Below, one piece after another: positions 52,731-63,118 of a DNA stretch of 64,000 bases. A model generated the notes under the pieces. That model was given only the letters and a program-made list of their open reading frames with translations. It was not told where the DNA came from and ran no database searches. The stretch spans positions 1-64,000 of the forward strand of contig JAJXTO010000005.1 of NCBI GenBank assembly GCA_021783695.1. Reading direction: 5' to 3'. Source of the DNA: Pseudomonadota bacterium (GTDB lineage Bacteria; Pseudomonadota; Gammaproteobacteria; Burkholderiales; Burkholderiaceae_C). Position 1 is the stretch's first letter, and the number at the start of each line of letters is the position of its first letter. The position numbers were made by a program, and so were the translations under genes.

Positions 52731-52864
52731 TTTGCGGCTTGCGCAGCGCCTGGGCGTCGATGAGAGTGCGTCGGGCCGGGCATGCAGTGGTCTTCAAGCC
52801 ACATCCCCAACACGTCGGAATCGCTCCGATAGTCCGCGTTGGCGAGGGCTCAATTCCCTCCGCC

Positions 52865-53473
52865 TTACGCCACTTCCGGATCCACGCCCGCCACCGGCAC
52901 GCGCAGAAAGTGTTCGCGGTAATGGCGCAGTTCGTCGATGGATTCCTGGATGTCGGCCAGCGCGGTATGCGCCTGCTGCTTCTTGAAGGCGCTCACCAGT
53001 TCGGGCCGCCAGCGGCGGGCCAGTTCCTTGAGGGTACTGACATCCAGATTTCGGTAGTGAAAATAGGCCTCCAGCTCGGGCATGCCCCGGGCCATGAAGC
53101 GGCGATCCTGGCAGATGGTGTTGCCGCACATGGGCGACTTGCCTGGCGGCACATAGTTTTTGAGGAAGGCGATGATGGCCTTGCTCGCCTGCGCCTCGTC
53201 CACGGTGCTGGCACGCACCCGTTCGGTGAGACCGGATTTGCCGTGGGTGTTCTGGTTCCAGGCGTCCATGCCGCCGAGCACCGCATCGCTCTGGTGAATG
53301 GCCAGCACCGGCCCCTCCACGCGCACGGTAAGCTGCGGATCGGTGACGACCACGGCCACTTCGATGATGCGATCGGAGTCGGGATTCAGTCCGGTCATCT
53401 CCATATCCACCCAGACGAGATTGTCGTCATGGCAGGCAAGTGGGGGAGAAACAGGCGCGGCGAGGTCGGACAT
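52865..53473 (-). CDS. orn: oligoribonuclease
   Basis: [57 protein letters not shown]. Confidence 0.96.
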   Translation of the reverse strand: MSDLAAPVSPPLACHDDNLVWVDMEMTGLNPDSDRIIEVAVVVTDPQLTVRVEGPVLAIHQSDAVLGGMDAWNQNTHGKSGLTERVRASTVDEAQASKAIIAFLKNYVPPGKSPMCGNTICQDRRFMARGMPELEAYFHYRNLDVSTLKELARRWRPELVSAFKKQQAHTALADIQESIDELRHYREHFLRVPVAGVDPEVA

Positions 53474-53575
53474 GGGCGGCATTCAGTGTGGAAAACGAGG
53501 CGGCGCGCAGCAAAGCGGGGCCGGGTGGAATAATCTGCGACTTGTCGATCGCGACAGATTGAGAAGGATTTTCGC

Positions 53576-54886
53576 ATGACCCCGCAACATCTTGCCCTGG
53601 CCTGGAGCGCACTGTTCGCCGCAGCGCTGATCGGCGGCACGGCCCTGAAACTCTGGCTGGCGCAGCGCCAGCAGCGCCATGTGCTCGCGCACCGCGACGC
53701 CGTGCCCGCGCCGTTTCGCGCCAGCATTCCGCTGGAAGCCCACCAGAAGGCCGCAGACTACACCGTGGCCAAACTGCGCTTTGGCTTGTGGACCACACTG
53801 TTTTCCGCCGTGATCGTGCTGCTGTGGACGCTCGAGGGCGGGCTGCAACTGCTCAACGGCTGGGTCACCGACACCTTCGGCACCGCTTTGGGCGGACAGC
53901 TTGCTCTGCTGGTAGCGTTCACCCTCATCGGGGCGCTGCTCGATCTGCCCTGGGACGTGGCGCGCACCTTCGGCCTGGAGGCGCGCTTCGGCTTCAACCG
54001 CCAGACGCCGCGCTCTTTCGTGCTCGATCTGCTGAAGAATACGCTGGTTGGTGCCGTGATCATGCTGCCGCTGGCGCTGCTGGTGCTGTGGATCATGCAG
54101 GTGGCCGGCGCCTGGTGGTGGCTGTGGGCCTGGGCCGGTCTCACCGCGTTCAGCCTGCTGATGATGGTGGTCTATCCGCTGGTCATTGCGCCGCTGTTCA
54201 ACAAATTCCAGCCCCTGCCCGACGGCGAGGTGAAAACCCGCGCGCAGGCGCTGATGCAGCGCTGCGACTTTGCGCTGGCCGGGCTGTTCGTCATGGACGG
54301 CTCGCGTCGCAGCGCGCACGCCAACGCCTATTTCACCGGCATGGGCGCGGCACGGCGCGTGGTGCTGTTCGATACCCTGCTCGGCCAGCTCAGCCCGGCG
54401 CAGATCGAAGGTGTGTTGGCGCATGAGGTCGGGCATTACAAGCGGCACCACATCCTCAAGCGCATGGTGGTGATGTTTGCGGTCAGCCTGGCCGGCCTTG
54501 CGCTGCTGGGCTGGCTGTCGAACCAGGTGTGGTTCTACGTCGGCCTGGGGGTCATGCCCAATCTGTTCGCCCCCAACCATGCCCTCGCGCTCATTCTGTT
54601 CAGCCTGGCGCTGCCGGTGTTCGGGGTGTTCTTCACCCCGCTGGGCGCGGCCACGTCACGCAAGCACGAGTTCGAGGCCGACGCCTACGCGGCGCAGCAC
54701 AGCGACGCCCGCGCGCTGGGCGAGGCGCTGATCACCCTGTACCGCGACAACGCCAGCACACTGACCCCCGACCCGGTGTATGTGCGGTTCTATTACAGCC
54801 ACCCGCCCGCGCTGCAGCGGCTGGAACGGCTGAGCGCGCTACCCGACGCGCCAGCCGCGTCCGCGCCGACGGCGGCCGCGGCTTGA
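53576..54886 (+). CDS. M48 family (Ste24-type) metallopeptidase
   Basis: VLAHEVGHYKRHH (HExxH), ATSRKHEFEADAYAA. Confidence 0.93.
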   Translation: MTPQHLALAWSALFAAALIGGTALKLWLAQRQQRHVLAHRDAVPAPFRASIPLEAHQKAADYTVAKLRFGLWTTLFSAVIVLLWTLEGGLQLLNGWVTDTFGTALGGQLALLVAFTLIGALLDLPWDVARTFGLEARFGFNRQTPRSFVLDLLKNTLVGAVIMLPLALLVLWIMQVAGAWWWLWAWAGLTAFSLLMMVVYPLVIAPLFNKFQPLPDGEVKTRAQALMQRCDFALAGLFVMDGSRRSAHANAYFTGMGAARRVVLFDTLLGQLSPAQIEGVLAHEVGHYKRHHILKRMVVMFAVSLAGLALLGWLSNQVWFYVGLGVMPNLFAPNHALALILFSLALPVFGVFFTPLGAATSRKHEFEADAYAAQHSDARALGEALITLYRDNASTLTPDPVYVRFYYSHPPALQRLERLSALPDAPAASAPTAAAA

Positions 54887-54904
54887 GCGCACAATGCTCC
54901 CGCC

Positions 54905-55249
54905 ATGACCGACCAAGACCTGCTCCACGCCCACTGCCAGCACCAGAGCGCCAGCCAGCGCCTGGACGATGCCGCGATTGCAGCCCATCTGCGCCTGGTC
55001 GACGGCTGGCGCGTCGAGGCGGGCAGCATCCGCAAGACCTTTGTCTTCGGCAACTACTACCAGACCCTGGCCTTCGTCAACGCGCTGGCCTGGATGATCC
55101 ATCGTGAAGACCATCACCCCGATCTGCTGGTGCAATACAACCGCTGCGGTGTGGCATTCAACACCCATTCGGCTGGCGGCATCACCCGCAACGATTTCAT
55201 CTGCGCCGCAAAGGCCGACGCGGTGTACGCGCAGGGCGCCGCGCGCTGA
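54905..55249 (+). CDS. pterin-4a-carbinolamine dehydratase
   Basis: RKTFVFGNYYQTLAFVNALAWMIHREDHHPDLLVQYNRCGVAFNTHSAGGIT. Confidence 0.93.
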   Translation: MTDQDLLHAHCQHQSASQRLDDAAIAAHLRLVDGWRVEAGSIRKTFVFGNYYQTLAFVNALAWMIHREDHHPDLLVQYNRCGVAFNTHSAGGITRNDFICAAKADAVYAQGAAR

Positions 55250-55257
55250 CCGTCTGC

Positions 55258-56223
55258 ATGGACGACCTGGAGCGCCCCAACCCCCAACGCCCCAAGGGCA
55301 AGCGCAGCACAAAATCCGCACCGCGGGCCGCCAGTGGCCTGGCCGCCCGCATCGTCGGCGCGTTCGGGCGGCACTATCTGGCACAGCTTGACGACGGCGC
55401 TGTGCTTGCCTGCGTGCCCCGCGGCAAGCGCGCCGAGGTGGTCTGCGGCGACCGCGTCACCCTCGCTCCCGGCAATGCGCCCCTGGCCATCGAACAGGTG
55501 CATGCGCGGCGCAATGCCCTGTGGCGCGAGGACATGTGGCGCAGCAAGATGTTCGCCGCCAACCTCGACCGCGTGCTGCTGGTCACCGCCACCTACCCCG
55601 GCATCCAGCATGGCCTGATCGGACGTGCGCTGGTGGCAGCCGACGCTGCCGACATTCCCGTGACCCTGCTGCTGAACAAATGCGATCTGCCGCAGGCCGA
55701 GGCCGCGCGTGCCGACATGGCGGCATACCGCAATCTGGGCTACAGCGTCATCGAGCTATCGGTGCGCACCGCGCCAGAGGCCGCGCTGCAGGCGCTCACG
55801 CCCTTGCTCAGCGGCCAGACCAGCCTGTTGCTGGGCGCTTCGGGCGTAGGCAAATCCAGCCTGACCAATCTGCTGGCGCCCCAGGCGCAAGCGCCCACGC
55901 GCGAAATTTCCACGGCCCTCTCGGCCGGCAAGCACACCACCACGGCCACGCGGCTGTACGACCTGCCCGGCTTTGCGCCGGGCAGTGTGCTGATGGACTC
56001 GCCCGGTTTCCAGTCCTTCGGACTGCATCATTTGTCGGTGTCGCAGCTGCAGCATGGCTTCCCGGAAATACGCGCGCGCAACGGCCAGTGCCGGTTTCAG
56101 AACTGCACCCACCGCGATGAGCCCGGCTGCGTATTCACCACCGATCCGCAAGCCATCACCCCGGCGCGGCTGGCGCTGTACCGCACCCTTTACACCGAGC
56201 TGACTTCGGCACCTGTGCGATGA
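55258..56223 (+). CDS. rsgA: ribosome small subunit-dependent GTPase A
   Basis: LLLGASGVGKSSLTNLL, LLLNKCDL, C-terminal zinc motif CRFQNCTHRDEPGC. Confidence 0.95.
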   Translation: MDDLERPNPQRPKGKRSTKSAPRAASGLAARIVGAFGRHYLAQLDDGAVLACVPRGKRAEVVCGDRVTLAPGNAPLAIEQVHARRNALWREDMWRSKMFAANLDRVLLVTATYPGIQHGLIGRALVAADAADIPVTLLLNKCDLPQAEAARADMAAYRNLGYSVIELSVRTAPEAALQALTPLLSGQTSLLLGASGVGKSSLTNLLAPQAQAPTREISTALSAGKHTTTATRLYDLPGFAPGSVLMDSPGFQSFGLHHLSVSQLQHGFPEIRARNGQCRFQNCTHRDEPGCVFTTDPQAITPARLALYRTLYTELTSAPVR

Positions 56224-56537
56224 AACGCGTGGACATCGCACCGAACATGGTCATCGCCACACTCTGGGCCGATGCACTCAACGCCGCGGGCATGCGCGCC
56301 GAGGTGTTCTCGCGCTATCTCACCAGCATTGCCGGGGAAATTCCGCCCGACCAGTGCAACCCGGCCGTCTGGGTGCTCGATGACCCCGATCTGCCGCGCG
56401 CCAGACAACTGCTGCGGGAATTGCGCACTCCCATTCGCGGTGCACTCTGGACCTGCCCCGGCTGCGGTGAACGTCACGGCCCGCAGTTCGCCCAATGCTG
56501 GAAATGCGGACGCTCCCGGCCCGACCCCGCCGCCTGA
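56220..56537 (+). CDS. DUF2007-like domain protein with C-terminal Zn-ribbon
   Basis: NAAGMRAEVFSRYL...[16 protein letters not shown] ... CPGCGERHGPQFAQCWKCG. Confidence 0.6.
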   Translation: MKRVDIAPNMVIATLWADALNAAGMRAEVFSRYLTSIAGEIPPDQCNPAVWVLDDPDLPRARQLLRELRTPIRGALWTCPGCGERHGPQFAQCWKCGRSRPDPAA

Positions 56538-57614
56538 TCAGCCCTGGAGCGTGGCCGTGGCGTCTTCCTGTGGCGATGCACCACGCAGCCAGCCTTGCGA
56601 CGCCAGCAAAAACAAAAAGAGCAGCGCATAGACCGTGGTCGTGCCGAGCACGTCGCCCTTGTTGCCGGTGAAACCGGGACCGTACGGGCCGCCGAACCCT
56701 TCGGCCGTACTCCACAGCAGCAGGCTGTAGATCAGTCCACACCACAGCACCAGGCGGCGCAACACATCCGGCAGCCAGGGCGCAAGCAGCAGCCCGGCAG
56801 CAATCGCGCTTTCAGTCAGCGCGGCCAGCACGGCGAAGTGTTCCATGCCCATGACATGGCCCAGGCCAATGAACACCGCAATCCATTCCGCGATCCAGGA
56901 CGGCTGCCCGGCCTGCGCGCCGATCAGTAAGCTAGAGAAATGCTGCAAAAAACCCGGCTGCCATTTCCACCATGCGTCGAAGGCCCAGAGCAGGCCAAAC
57001 AGCCAGAATGCCCAGCGCACCCGCAGGCGGTCCGGCCGCCGCAGCGCTGCATCTGACCAGGCCGCGCCCTGCCAGCCGCGCAGCAGCAAAAGCAGCCCAA
57101 ACCCCAGGGCATAGACGATGGCGGTGCCGGGATCGGTCGCGCCGCTGGTGTAAGGCCCGCCCAGACCACCCAGCGTGCTCCAGAGAAACAGCTCATACAC
57201 CAGCCCCGACCAGGCCAGCGCCGGAAATGCCCAGCCGACGAGCAGGCCGACGGTCAGTAGCGCCTCGATGCCGAACAGCAGCGCCACCGCCTTGCCCATG
57301 CCGACTGCCGCCATGACCTGCAGCACGCCTGCGGCCCAGACGCCGAGCCAATGCGGCTGCCCGGCCGCTTGCGCCGCGCGGCTGACTTCAGCCGCGAACT
57401 GCGCGGCGTATTGCGGGTTGAAATGCAGGCCGAGATTGATGGCGAAAAACACGCCGAATGCGATACGCGCCCAGCTCAAGGCCCGCATGGCGGCATGATC
57501 TTCCGCCACGAGCAGCGGAGCGCGGGACGCCTTTACCTCCAGCGGCAAAGTGACATGCCGCACCCCGAGGCCGGGCTGGGCAAGAGGGTTTGGTTGTTGT
57601 TCTGTGGACGACAT
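56538..57614 (-). CDS. DoxX/DoxD-like membrane protein with tandem duplicated domain
   Basis: Polytopic; two copies of L-Y-x-L-x-LWST-x-x-G-x-GGPY-...-VYAL-x-F-x-x-LLL. Confidence 0.65.
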   Translation of the reverse strand: MSSTEQQPNPLAQPGLGVRHVTLPLEVKASRAPLLVAEDHAAMRALSWARIAFGVFFAINLGLHFNPQYAAQFAAEVSRAAQAAGQPHWLGVWAAGVLQVMAAVGMGKAVALLFGIEALLTVGLLVGWAFPALAWSGLVYELFLWSTLGGLGGPYTSGATDPGTAIVYALGFGLLLLLRGWQGAAWSDAALRRPDRLRVRWAFWLFGLLWAFDAWWKWQPGFLQHFSSLLIGAQAGQPSWIAEWIAVFIGLGHVMGMEHFAVLAALTESAIAAGLLLAPWLPDVLRRLVLWCGLIYSLLLWSTAEGFGGPYGPGFTGNKGDVLGTTTVYALLFLFLLASQGWLRGASPQEDATATLQG

Positions 57615-57697
57615 GCTGCGCTCCCGGCAGCGCATTGCCAACACGCCGCCTGACGTCTGCATTCTCGTCAGCCGGACTTAAATCCGGCTTAGGACGC

Positions 57698-58633
57698 TCA
57701 GTCCAGGCGACCGAGCAGCAGGAATTCCATCAGTGCCTTCTGGCCGTGCAGGCGGTTTTCCGCCTCGTCCCACACCACGCTCTGCGCGCCGTCGATCACC
57801 TCGGCCGCCACTTCTTCGCCGCGATGCGCGGGCAGGCAGTGCATGAACAGCACATCCGGCTGCGCGCGGGACATCATGTCGGCATCGACCATGAAGCCCT
57901 TGAACGCCTGTTCACGCGCCTGCTTTTCCGCTTCATAGCCCATGCTGGTCCAGACATCGGTCGTGACCAGATGCGCCCCAGCGCAGGCCTGACGCGGATC
58001 GTCGAACGTGCGCAGGTGTGCCGCCTGCGCCGCGCTGACGGGGTAGCCAGGGCGATTGAGTTCCACGCCATAGCCCTTCGGCCCGGCGAAATGCAGTTGG
58101 AAGCCGAGCACCTCCGCGGCCTGCAGCCAGGTGTAGAACATATTGTTGGCGTCGCCTATCCAGGCCACGGTTTTGCCCTGGATGGGGCCGCGATGCTCGA
58201 TGTAAGTCATCACGTCGGCGAGGATCTGGCAGGGATGGAACTCATTGGTCAGGCCGTTGATGACCGGCACGCGCGAATGCGCGGCGAAGCGCTCGACGAT
58301 CTCCTGGCCGTAGGTGCGAATCATCACCAGATCGACCATGCGCGAAAACACCTGCGCGGCGTCTTCGATGGGCTCGCCGCGGCCAAGCTGGCTGTCGCGG
58401 GTGTTGATGTAGATGGCCGCGCCGCCGAGTTGATGCATGCCGGCCTCGAAACTCAGGCGGGTGCGGGTGGAGTGCTTCTCGAAAATCATCGCCAGGGTGC
58501 GATCGACCAGCGGCTGGTGCGGCTCGTAGCGCTTGAACTTGGCCTTGATCAGCGCAGCGCGGGCGAAGACATAGTCATATTCCTCCCGGTTCAGGTCGGA
58601 AAACTGCAGGTAATGCCGCAGCGTCGTGTTCAT
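57698..58633 (-). CDS. argF: ornithine carbamoyltransferase
   Basis: FEKHSTRTRLSFEAG, HPCQILADVMT, FMHCLPAHRGEEV. Confidence 0.96.
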   Translation of the reverse strand: MNTTLRHYLQFSDLNREEYDYVFARAALIKAKFKRYEPHQPLVDRTLAMIFEKHSTRTRLSFEAGMHQLGGAAIYINTRDSQLGRGEPIEDAAQVFSRMVDLVMIRTYGQEIVERFAAHSRVPVINGLTNEFHPCQILADVMTYIEHRGPIQGKTVAWIGDANNMFYTWLQAAEVLGFQLHFAGPKGYGVELNRPGYPVSAAQAAHLRTFDDPRQACAGAHLVTTDVWTSMGYEAEKQAREQAFKGFMVDADMMSRAQPDVLFMHCLPAHRGEEVAAEVIDGAQSVVWDEAENRLHGQKALMEFLLLGRLD

Positions 58634-58648
58634 GGTCCTCTCCCTTGC

Positions 58649-59863
58649 TTATTGTGCGGTGGCGGTCTGCAGGAAATCCTGCACGGCGGGCACCAGAGCC
58701 TGCACCAGCGCATCAGCCTGGTCGGCAGTGAAAATGAGCGGCGGCAGCAGGCGGATGACACGCTCCTGCGTGACATTGAGCAGCACGCCGCGTTCGAGCA
58801 TCAGGCGCACCAGATCACCCGCCGGACGGTCGAGTTCAATCCCGATCATCAGCCCTTGCCCGCGCACCTCCACCACGCCGTCCAGACCGGAGAAGGCGTG
58901 GCGCAAAGCATGCTGAATCTGGTCACCGCGTGCGGCGGCGTTGGCGAGCAGCGCGTCGTCCTCGATCACCGCCAGGGTTTCCAGTGCGGCGCGGCAGGCC
59001 AGCGGATTGCCGCCGAACGTCGTGCCGTGCTGACCGGGACCGAAGGTGGTGGCCGCCGCGCCGCGCGCCAGAATGGCACCGATGGGCACGCCCGAAGCCA
59101 GCCCCTTGGCCATGGCGATGACATCGGGCTTCACACCTGCCCATTGATGGGCGAACCACTTGCCGGTGCGGCCCGTGCCGCATTGCACTTCATCGATCAT
59201 CAACAGCCAGCCGTGACGGTCGCACAGGGCGCGCGCCGCCTGCAGGAAGTCCGCATGCGCCGGCTGAATGCCGCCCTCGCCCTGAATGGCCTCGACGAAC
59301 ACCGCAACGACATTCGGGTGGGTGTTGGCCACCTGCTGCAGGGCAGAGGCATCGTTCAGCGCAACGCGCACGAAGCCTTCCACCAGCGGCTCGAAACCCT
59401 TTTGCACCTTGGGATTGCCGGTGGCCGACAGCGTGGCCAGCGAGCGTCCGTGGAACGCGCGCTCGAATACCACGATTTCCGGACGGGCGATACCGCGCTT
59501 GTGACCATGCAGGCGCGCCAGCTTGATCGCCGCCTCGTTCGCCTCCAACCCGGAATTGCAGAAAAACGCCGTGTCCATCCCCCCCAGGGCGCACAACCGG
59601 TCTGCCAGTTGTTCCTGCAAGGGAATCTGATACAGATTGGACGTGTGGATCAGCTTGCCCACCTGGTCCGTGAGCGCCGCCACCAGTCGCGGATGGGCGT
59701 GCCCCAGCGTATTGACCGCGATGCCCGACAAGGCGTCCAGGTAGCGCCTGCCCTGCGTATCCCATACCCAGGCCCCCTCACCATGCGACAGGGCGATGGG
59801 GAGCCGGGCATAGGTTTGCATCACATGGGACGGCCCGGCGTTTTCTTGAGAAGACACGGTCAT
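58649..59863 (-). CDS. argD: acetylornithine aminotransferase
   Basis: NSGLEANEAAIKLAR, LMIDEVQCGTGRTGKWFAHQ, AMAKGLASGVPIGAILA. Confidence 0.95.
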   Translation of the reverse strand: MTVSSQENAGPSHVMQTYARLPIALSHGEGAWVWDTQGRRYLDALSGIAVNTLGHAHPRLVAALTDQVGKLIHTSNLYQIPLQEQLADRLCALGGMDTAFFCNSGLEANEAAIKLARLHGHKRGIARPEIVVFERAFHGRSLATLSATGNPKVQKGFEPLVEGFVRVALNDASALQQVANTHPNVVAVFVEAIQGEGGIQPAHADFLQAARALCDRHGWLLMIDEVQCGTGRTGKWFAHQWAGVKPDVIAMAKGLASGVPIGAILARGAAATTFGPGQHGTTFGGNPLACRAALETLAVIEDDALLANAAARGDQIQHALRHAFSGLDGVVEVRGQGLMIGIELDRPAGDLVRLMLERGVLLNVTQERVIRLLPPLIFTADQADALVQALVPAVQDFLQTATAQ

Positions 59864-60091
59864 CTCTCCTTTGCAAAAAAAGCAAACCCGGCGGGCAAAG
59901 CATGGAAAAGCGCTGCGCCACCGGGGGCAATCGCAAATTATAGAGAGCGGGAAATGACAAACGGCAGCACTCACAGGGTGGAGTATTTGTTGCAACTGCA
60001 ACACAGAATCACCCTTCGGGTTAACCCTGTAATATTGCGATGCAGCATAATTGCGGCACCGCAGCAAAACTGCCTCTTCAAGGATTCAGCC

Positions 60092-60493
60092 ATGAGCGCC
60101 ATTCCCCACTCACTGCAACTTGTCAAACCCCGAGAAATTTTCATACGCGGCATCACCGCGGACGGCCGCACTTTTCGTCCGAGCGACTGGGCCGAGCGGC
60201 TTGCCGGACTGATGGCACGCTTCCGCCCCGTTGGCCTGTGCCGCAAGGAAGCCCACCTGGGTTACTCGCCTTACTGCGTTCCCACCGTCGTCGAAGGGGT
60301 GCGCTGCCTGGTGGTGAGCGAGTCGCTGCGCGCCATCGAGCCGATGGCGTTCGATTTCCTGCTCAACTTTGCACGCGACAACCAGCTCGACGTGTTCGAA
60401 GCCTGCCTGACCCAGGTCGACACGGCAGAACCCGATTTGCAAGACCTGGGCCTCGCCCGCGATGCACTGCAGCGCGTGCTGCAGACGGTCTGA
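60092..60493 (+). CDS. DUF3579 domain-containing protein
   Basis: EIFIRGITADGRTFRPSDWAERLAGLMARFRPVGLC; start set at ATG 60092. Confidence 0.8.
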   Translation: MSAIPHSLQLVKPREIFIRGITADGRTFRPSDWAERLAGLMARFRPVGLCRKEAHLGYSPYCVPTVVEGVRCLVVSESLRAIEPMAFDFLLNFARDNQLDVFEACLTQVDTAEPDLQDLGLARDALQRVLQTV

Positions 60494-60597
60494 GTACGCG
60501 CCCCCTGCGCCCTCGATGGTTCACCGATCAGGGCGCCGCTTGCATTGGCATGGCTTGAAAGGGGGCGCCATGAAAGCCAGCTCAAAGCTGATTTCAC

Positions 60598-60626
60598 AAA
60601 AAAGCCCGCTTGAAGCGGGCTTTTTC
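60598..60626. terminator. bidirectional rho-independent terminator between DUF3579 gene and rpsT
   Basis: AAAAAAGCCCGC-TTGAA-GCGGGCTTTTTC. Confidence 0.9.
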
Positions 60627-60685
60627 ATTGGGTCTACACCAAGAACCCTCGGTTCTGGCGCCAGACCGGAGCAGGCAAACCGTAA

Positions 60686-60982
60686 TCAGGCGGCAAGCGC
60701 CTTGATTGCCGCATTCAGGCGGCTTTTGTGACGCGCAGCGGTGTTTTTGTGGAAAATCTTTTTGTCGGCGATCGAGTCGAGCACGGGAGCATTGAGCTTG
60801 AAGACTTCCATGGCTTTGGCATGGTCGCCAGCGGCGATGGCCTTGCGCACCGACTTCACTGCGGTGCGAAAACGCGAACGCAGAGCCGTGTTGGCGGCGT
60901 TGGCCTTGATGGATTGACGCGCGCGTTTGCGGCCCGATGGGGTGCGAACGCTCTTGTTCTTGGCTGCGGCTTTGGTTGCCAT
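60686..60982 (-). CDS. rpsT: 30S ribosomal protein S20
   Basis: [53 protein letters not shown]. Confidence 0.96.
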   Translation of the reverse strand: MATKAAAKNKSVRTPSGRKRARQSIKANAANTALRSRFRTAVKSVRKAIAAGDHAKAMEVFKLNAPVLDSIADKKIFHKNTAARHKSRLNAAIKALAA

Positions 60983-61095
60983 ATCAAAAATCCTTCTGTG
61001 TTGCCTGCTCGGAAAACCGGCCATTATAGACAAAATCAAGCCGGGCGCCAGTGCGCTTCCATATGGGCGACCATGCGTTCCTATAATGCCCCCGG

Positions 61096-62634
61096 GTGAA
61101 TCTTCTCAAGGCTGCGTCCACCATCTCCCTTCTCACCCTGACTTCGCGCATCACCGGGCTGGTGCGGGAAATCATGGTGGCTACCTTCTTCGGCGCCAGT
61201 GCCTGGACGGACGCGTTCAACGTGGCGTTCCGCCTGCCCAATCTGCTGCGCCGCATGTTCGCCGAAGGCGCGTTTTCGCAGGCTTTCGTGCCGCTGCTGT
61301 CGCAAACCCGCCAGACCAAGTCGCCCGAGCAGACGCAGGAGCTGATCGATCAGGTCTCGACCGCGCTGTTCTGGATTCTCGCGGTCATCAGCCTGGCCGG
61401 CGTGCTGCTCGCGCCGGTGCTGGTGTGGCTCACCGCGTCCGGCCTGCACCCCGAAGCGTTTGACGCTGCCATCTGGATGACCCGGCTGATGTTTCCTTAC
61501 GCCGGGCTGATTTCGCTGGTGGCGCTCAGCGCCGGCATTCTGAATACCTGGAAACATTTTGCCGTGCCCGCGGTGACTCCGGCCTTGCTCAATCTGGCCA
61601 TCATCGGTTCCGCAGTGGCGTTCCACAAACTGGTGCATCCGCCCATTGACGCCCTGGCGATCGGGGTGATGATCGGCGGCGTGGCGCAGCTGGCCGTGCA
61701 GTGGCCTGCGCTGCGCAGGTATGCGGTGGTGCCGCGCTTTCGGCTGAGTTTTCTCAAGGCCTGGCGATCGGAGGGCGTGCACCGCGTGGTCAAACAGATG
61801 CTGCCCGCCAGCCTGTCGGTGTCGGTGGCGCAGGTGTCCATCGTCATCAACACCCAGATTGCCTCGCATCTCCATGCGGGTAGCGTGTCGTGGCTGGCGT
61901 ATGCCGACCGGCTGATGGAATTCCCCACCGCGATTCTCGGCGTGGCGCTGGGCTCGGTGCTGCTACCCAGCCTGTCGCGCGCCAGCGCCACGCAGGATGT
62001 GGCCAAATACAGCACCCTGCTCGACTGGGGGCTGCGCCTGACCCTGGTGCTGGCGCTGCCCAGCGCCATTGCGCTGCTGATCTTCGCCCAGCCGCTGGTG
62101 GCGATGCTCTACAACTACGGGCGTTTCGACCACGCCGACGTGCTGGCCACCACCAGCGCGCTGCGGGCCTACGGCATCGGCCTGATTGCGCTGATCGGCA
62201 TCAAGATCCTCGCCCCCGGGTTCTACGCCCGGCAAGACCTGCGCACCCCGGTGAAAATCGCCCTGGTGGTGCTGGTCTGCACGCAGTTGATGAATCTGCT
62301 GTTCGTGCCCTGGCTGGGGCATGCCGGGCTGGCTCTGGCCATCTCCATCGGCGCGCTGCTCAACGCCAGCCTGCTGTTCCGGGGTCTGCGCAAACGCGGC
62401 ATGTTTCAGCCGCAGCCGGGCTGGGGGCGGTACGCAGGCAAGGTTACTCTGGCGCAGGTGCCGCTGGGTGGCTTGATGTTGTGGGGTGCCGTCGCCCTGC
62501 CCTGGGACCGGGCGCATGGCGACCTGCTGCGCCTGGGCATGGGACTTGGCCTGTTGGCCGGTGCTGCCGTGCTGTATTTCGCCACCCTGCGTCTGCTCGG
62601 TTTCCGTCTGAGGCAATTCATGCACAGCGAGTGA
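61096..62634 (+). CDS. murJ: lipid II flippase MurJ
   Basis: GTG start; [58 protein letters not shown]. Confidence 0.96.
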   Translation: MNLLKAASTISLLTLTSRITGLVREIMVATFFGASAWTDAFNVAFRLPNLLRRMFAEGAFSQAFVPLLSQTRQTKSPEQTQELIDQVSTALFWILAVISLAGVLLAPVLVWLTASGLHPEAFDAAIWMTRLMFPYAGLISLVALSAGILNTWKHFAVPAVTPALLNLAIIGSAVAFHKLVHPPIDALAIGVMIGGVAQLAVQWPALRRYAVVPRFRLSFLKAWRSEGVHRVVKQMLPASLSVSVAQVSIVINTQIASHLHAGSVSWLAYADRLMEFPTAILGVALGSVLLPSLSRASATQDVAKYSTLLDWGLRLTLVLALPSAIALLIFAQPLVAMLYNYGRFDHADVLATTSALRAYGIGLIALIGIKILAPGFYARQDLRTPVKIALVVLVCTQLMNLLFVPWLGHAGLALAISIGALLNASLLFRGLRKRGMFQPQPGWGRYAGKVTLAQVPLGGLMLWGAVALPWDRAHGDLLRLGMGLGLLAGAAVLYFATLRLLGFRLRQFMHSE

Positions 62635-62721
62635 TGTGTTGCGCCAGCGCAAGCCGCTGACTGTGATGTCGCAACACAATGGGCGCATCATCTGCCGCTT
62701 CAGACCCACAAGGAGAACGAC

Positions 62722-63108
62722 ATGTCCCTCACCACCGACCAGCGCGAGACTCTGCGCGACAAACTGCAACAGCGCCGCATCCAGATGGTGGCCGATCTGC
62801 GGGATGAATCCATCAGCGAGGACGGCACGCTGGCGGTACGCAGCCACCGTGGTGAAACCGACGACGAGGCCGTCGTCGAGGCCATGGACGCGGTGGAAAT
62901 CGCCTCGACCGCGCGCGACGCCAGCGAGCTTGCCGCCATCGACCGCGCCCTGCAGCGTCTGGACACGCCGGACTTCGGCGTCTGCATCGACTGCGGCGCC
63001 GACATCGAACCCGCCCGCCTGATGGCCGAACCCACCGTGCTGCGCTGCACCGCCTGCCAGCAGCGTTTCGAACACCAGCACCACACACCGGGCGGCGCGC
63101 GGCTGTAG
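62722..63108 (+). CDS. TraR/DksA family transcriptional regulator
   Basis: C-terminal zinc finger CIDCGADIEPARLMAEPTVLRCTACQQRFE. Confidence 0.9.
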   Translation: MSLTTDQRETLRDKLQQRRIQMVADLRDESISEDGTLAVRSHRGETDDEAVVEAMDAVEIASTARDASELAAIDRALQRLDTPDFGVCIDCGADIEPARLMAEPTVLRCTACQQRFEHQHHTPGGARL

Positions 63109-63118
63109 CATCCGGGGC

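Noticed and set aside
52516-52797. 93-aa minus ORF in the orn-dnaX gap
   Set aside because: No recognisable domain, crosses the strong hairpin; coding status unsupported.
52506-52864. Possible 4.5S SRP RNA or tRNA-Sec upstream of dnaX
   Set aside because: The conserved SRP core (CAGGnCCGGAAGGnAGCA) is not found, and the tRNA-like T-arm near 52840 has no matching acceptor strand; the apparent CCA overlaps the end of orn.
57590-60493. 967-aa plus-strand ORF opposite argF/argD
   Set aside because: High-GC antisense artefact; the minus strand has clear ArgF and ArgD. Only the last 134 codons (from 60092) are a real gene.
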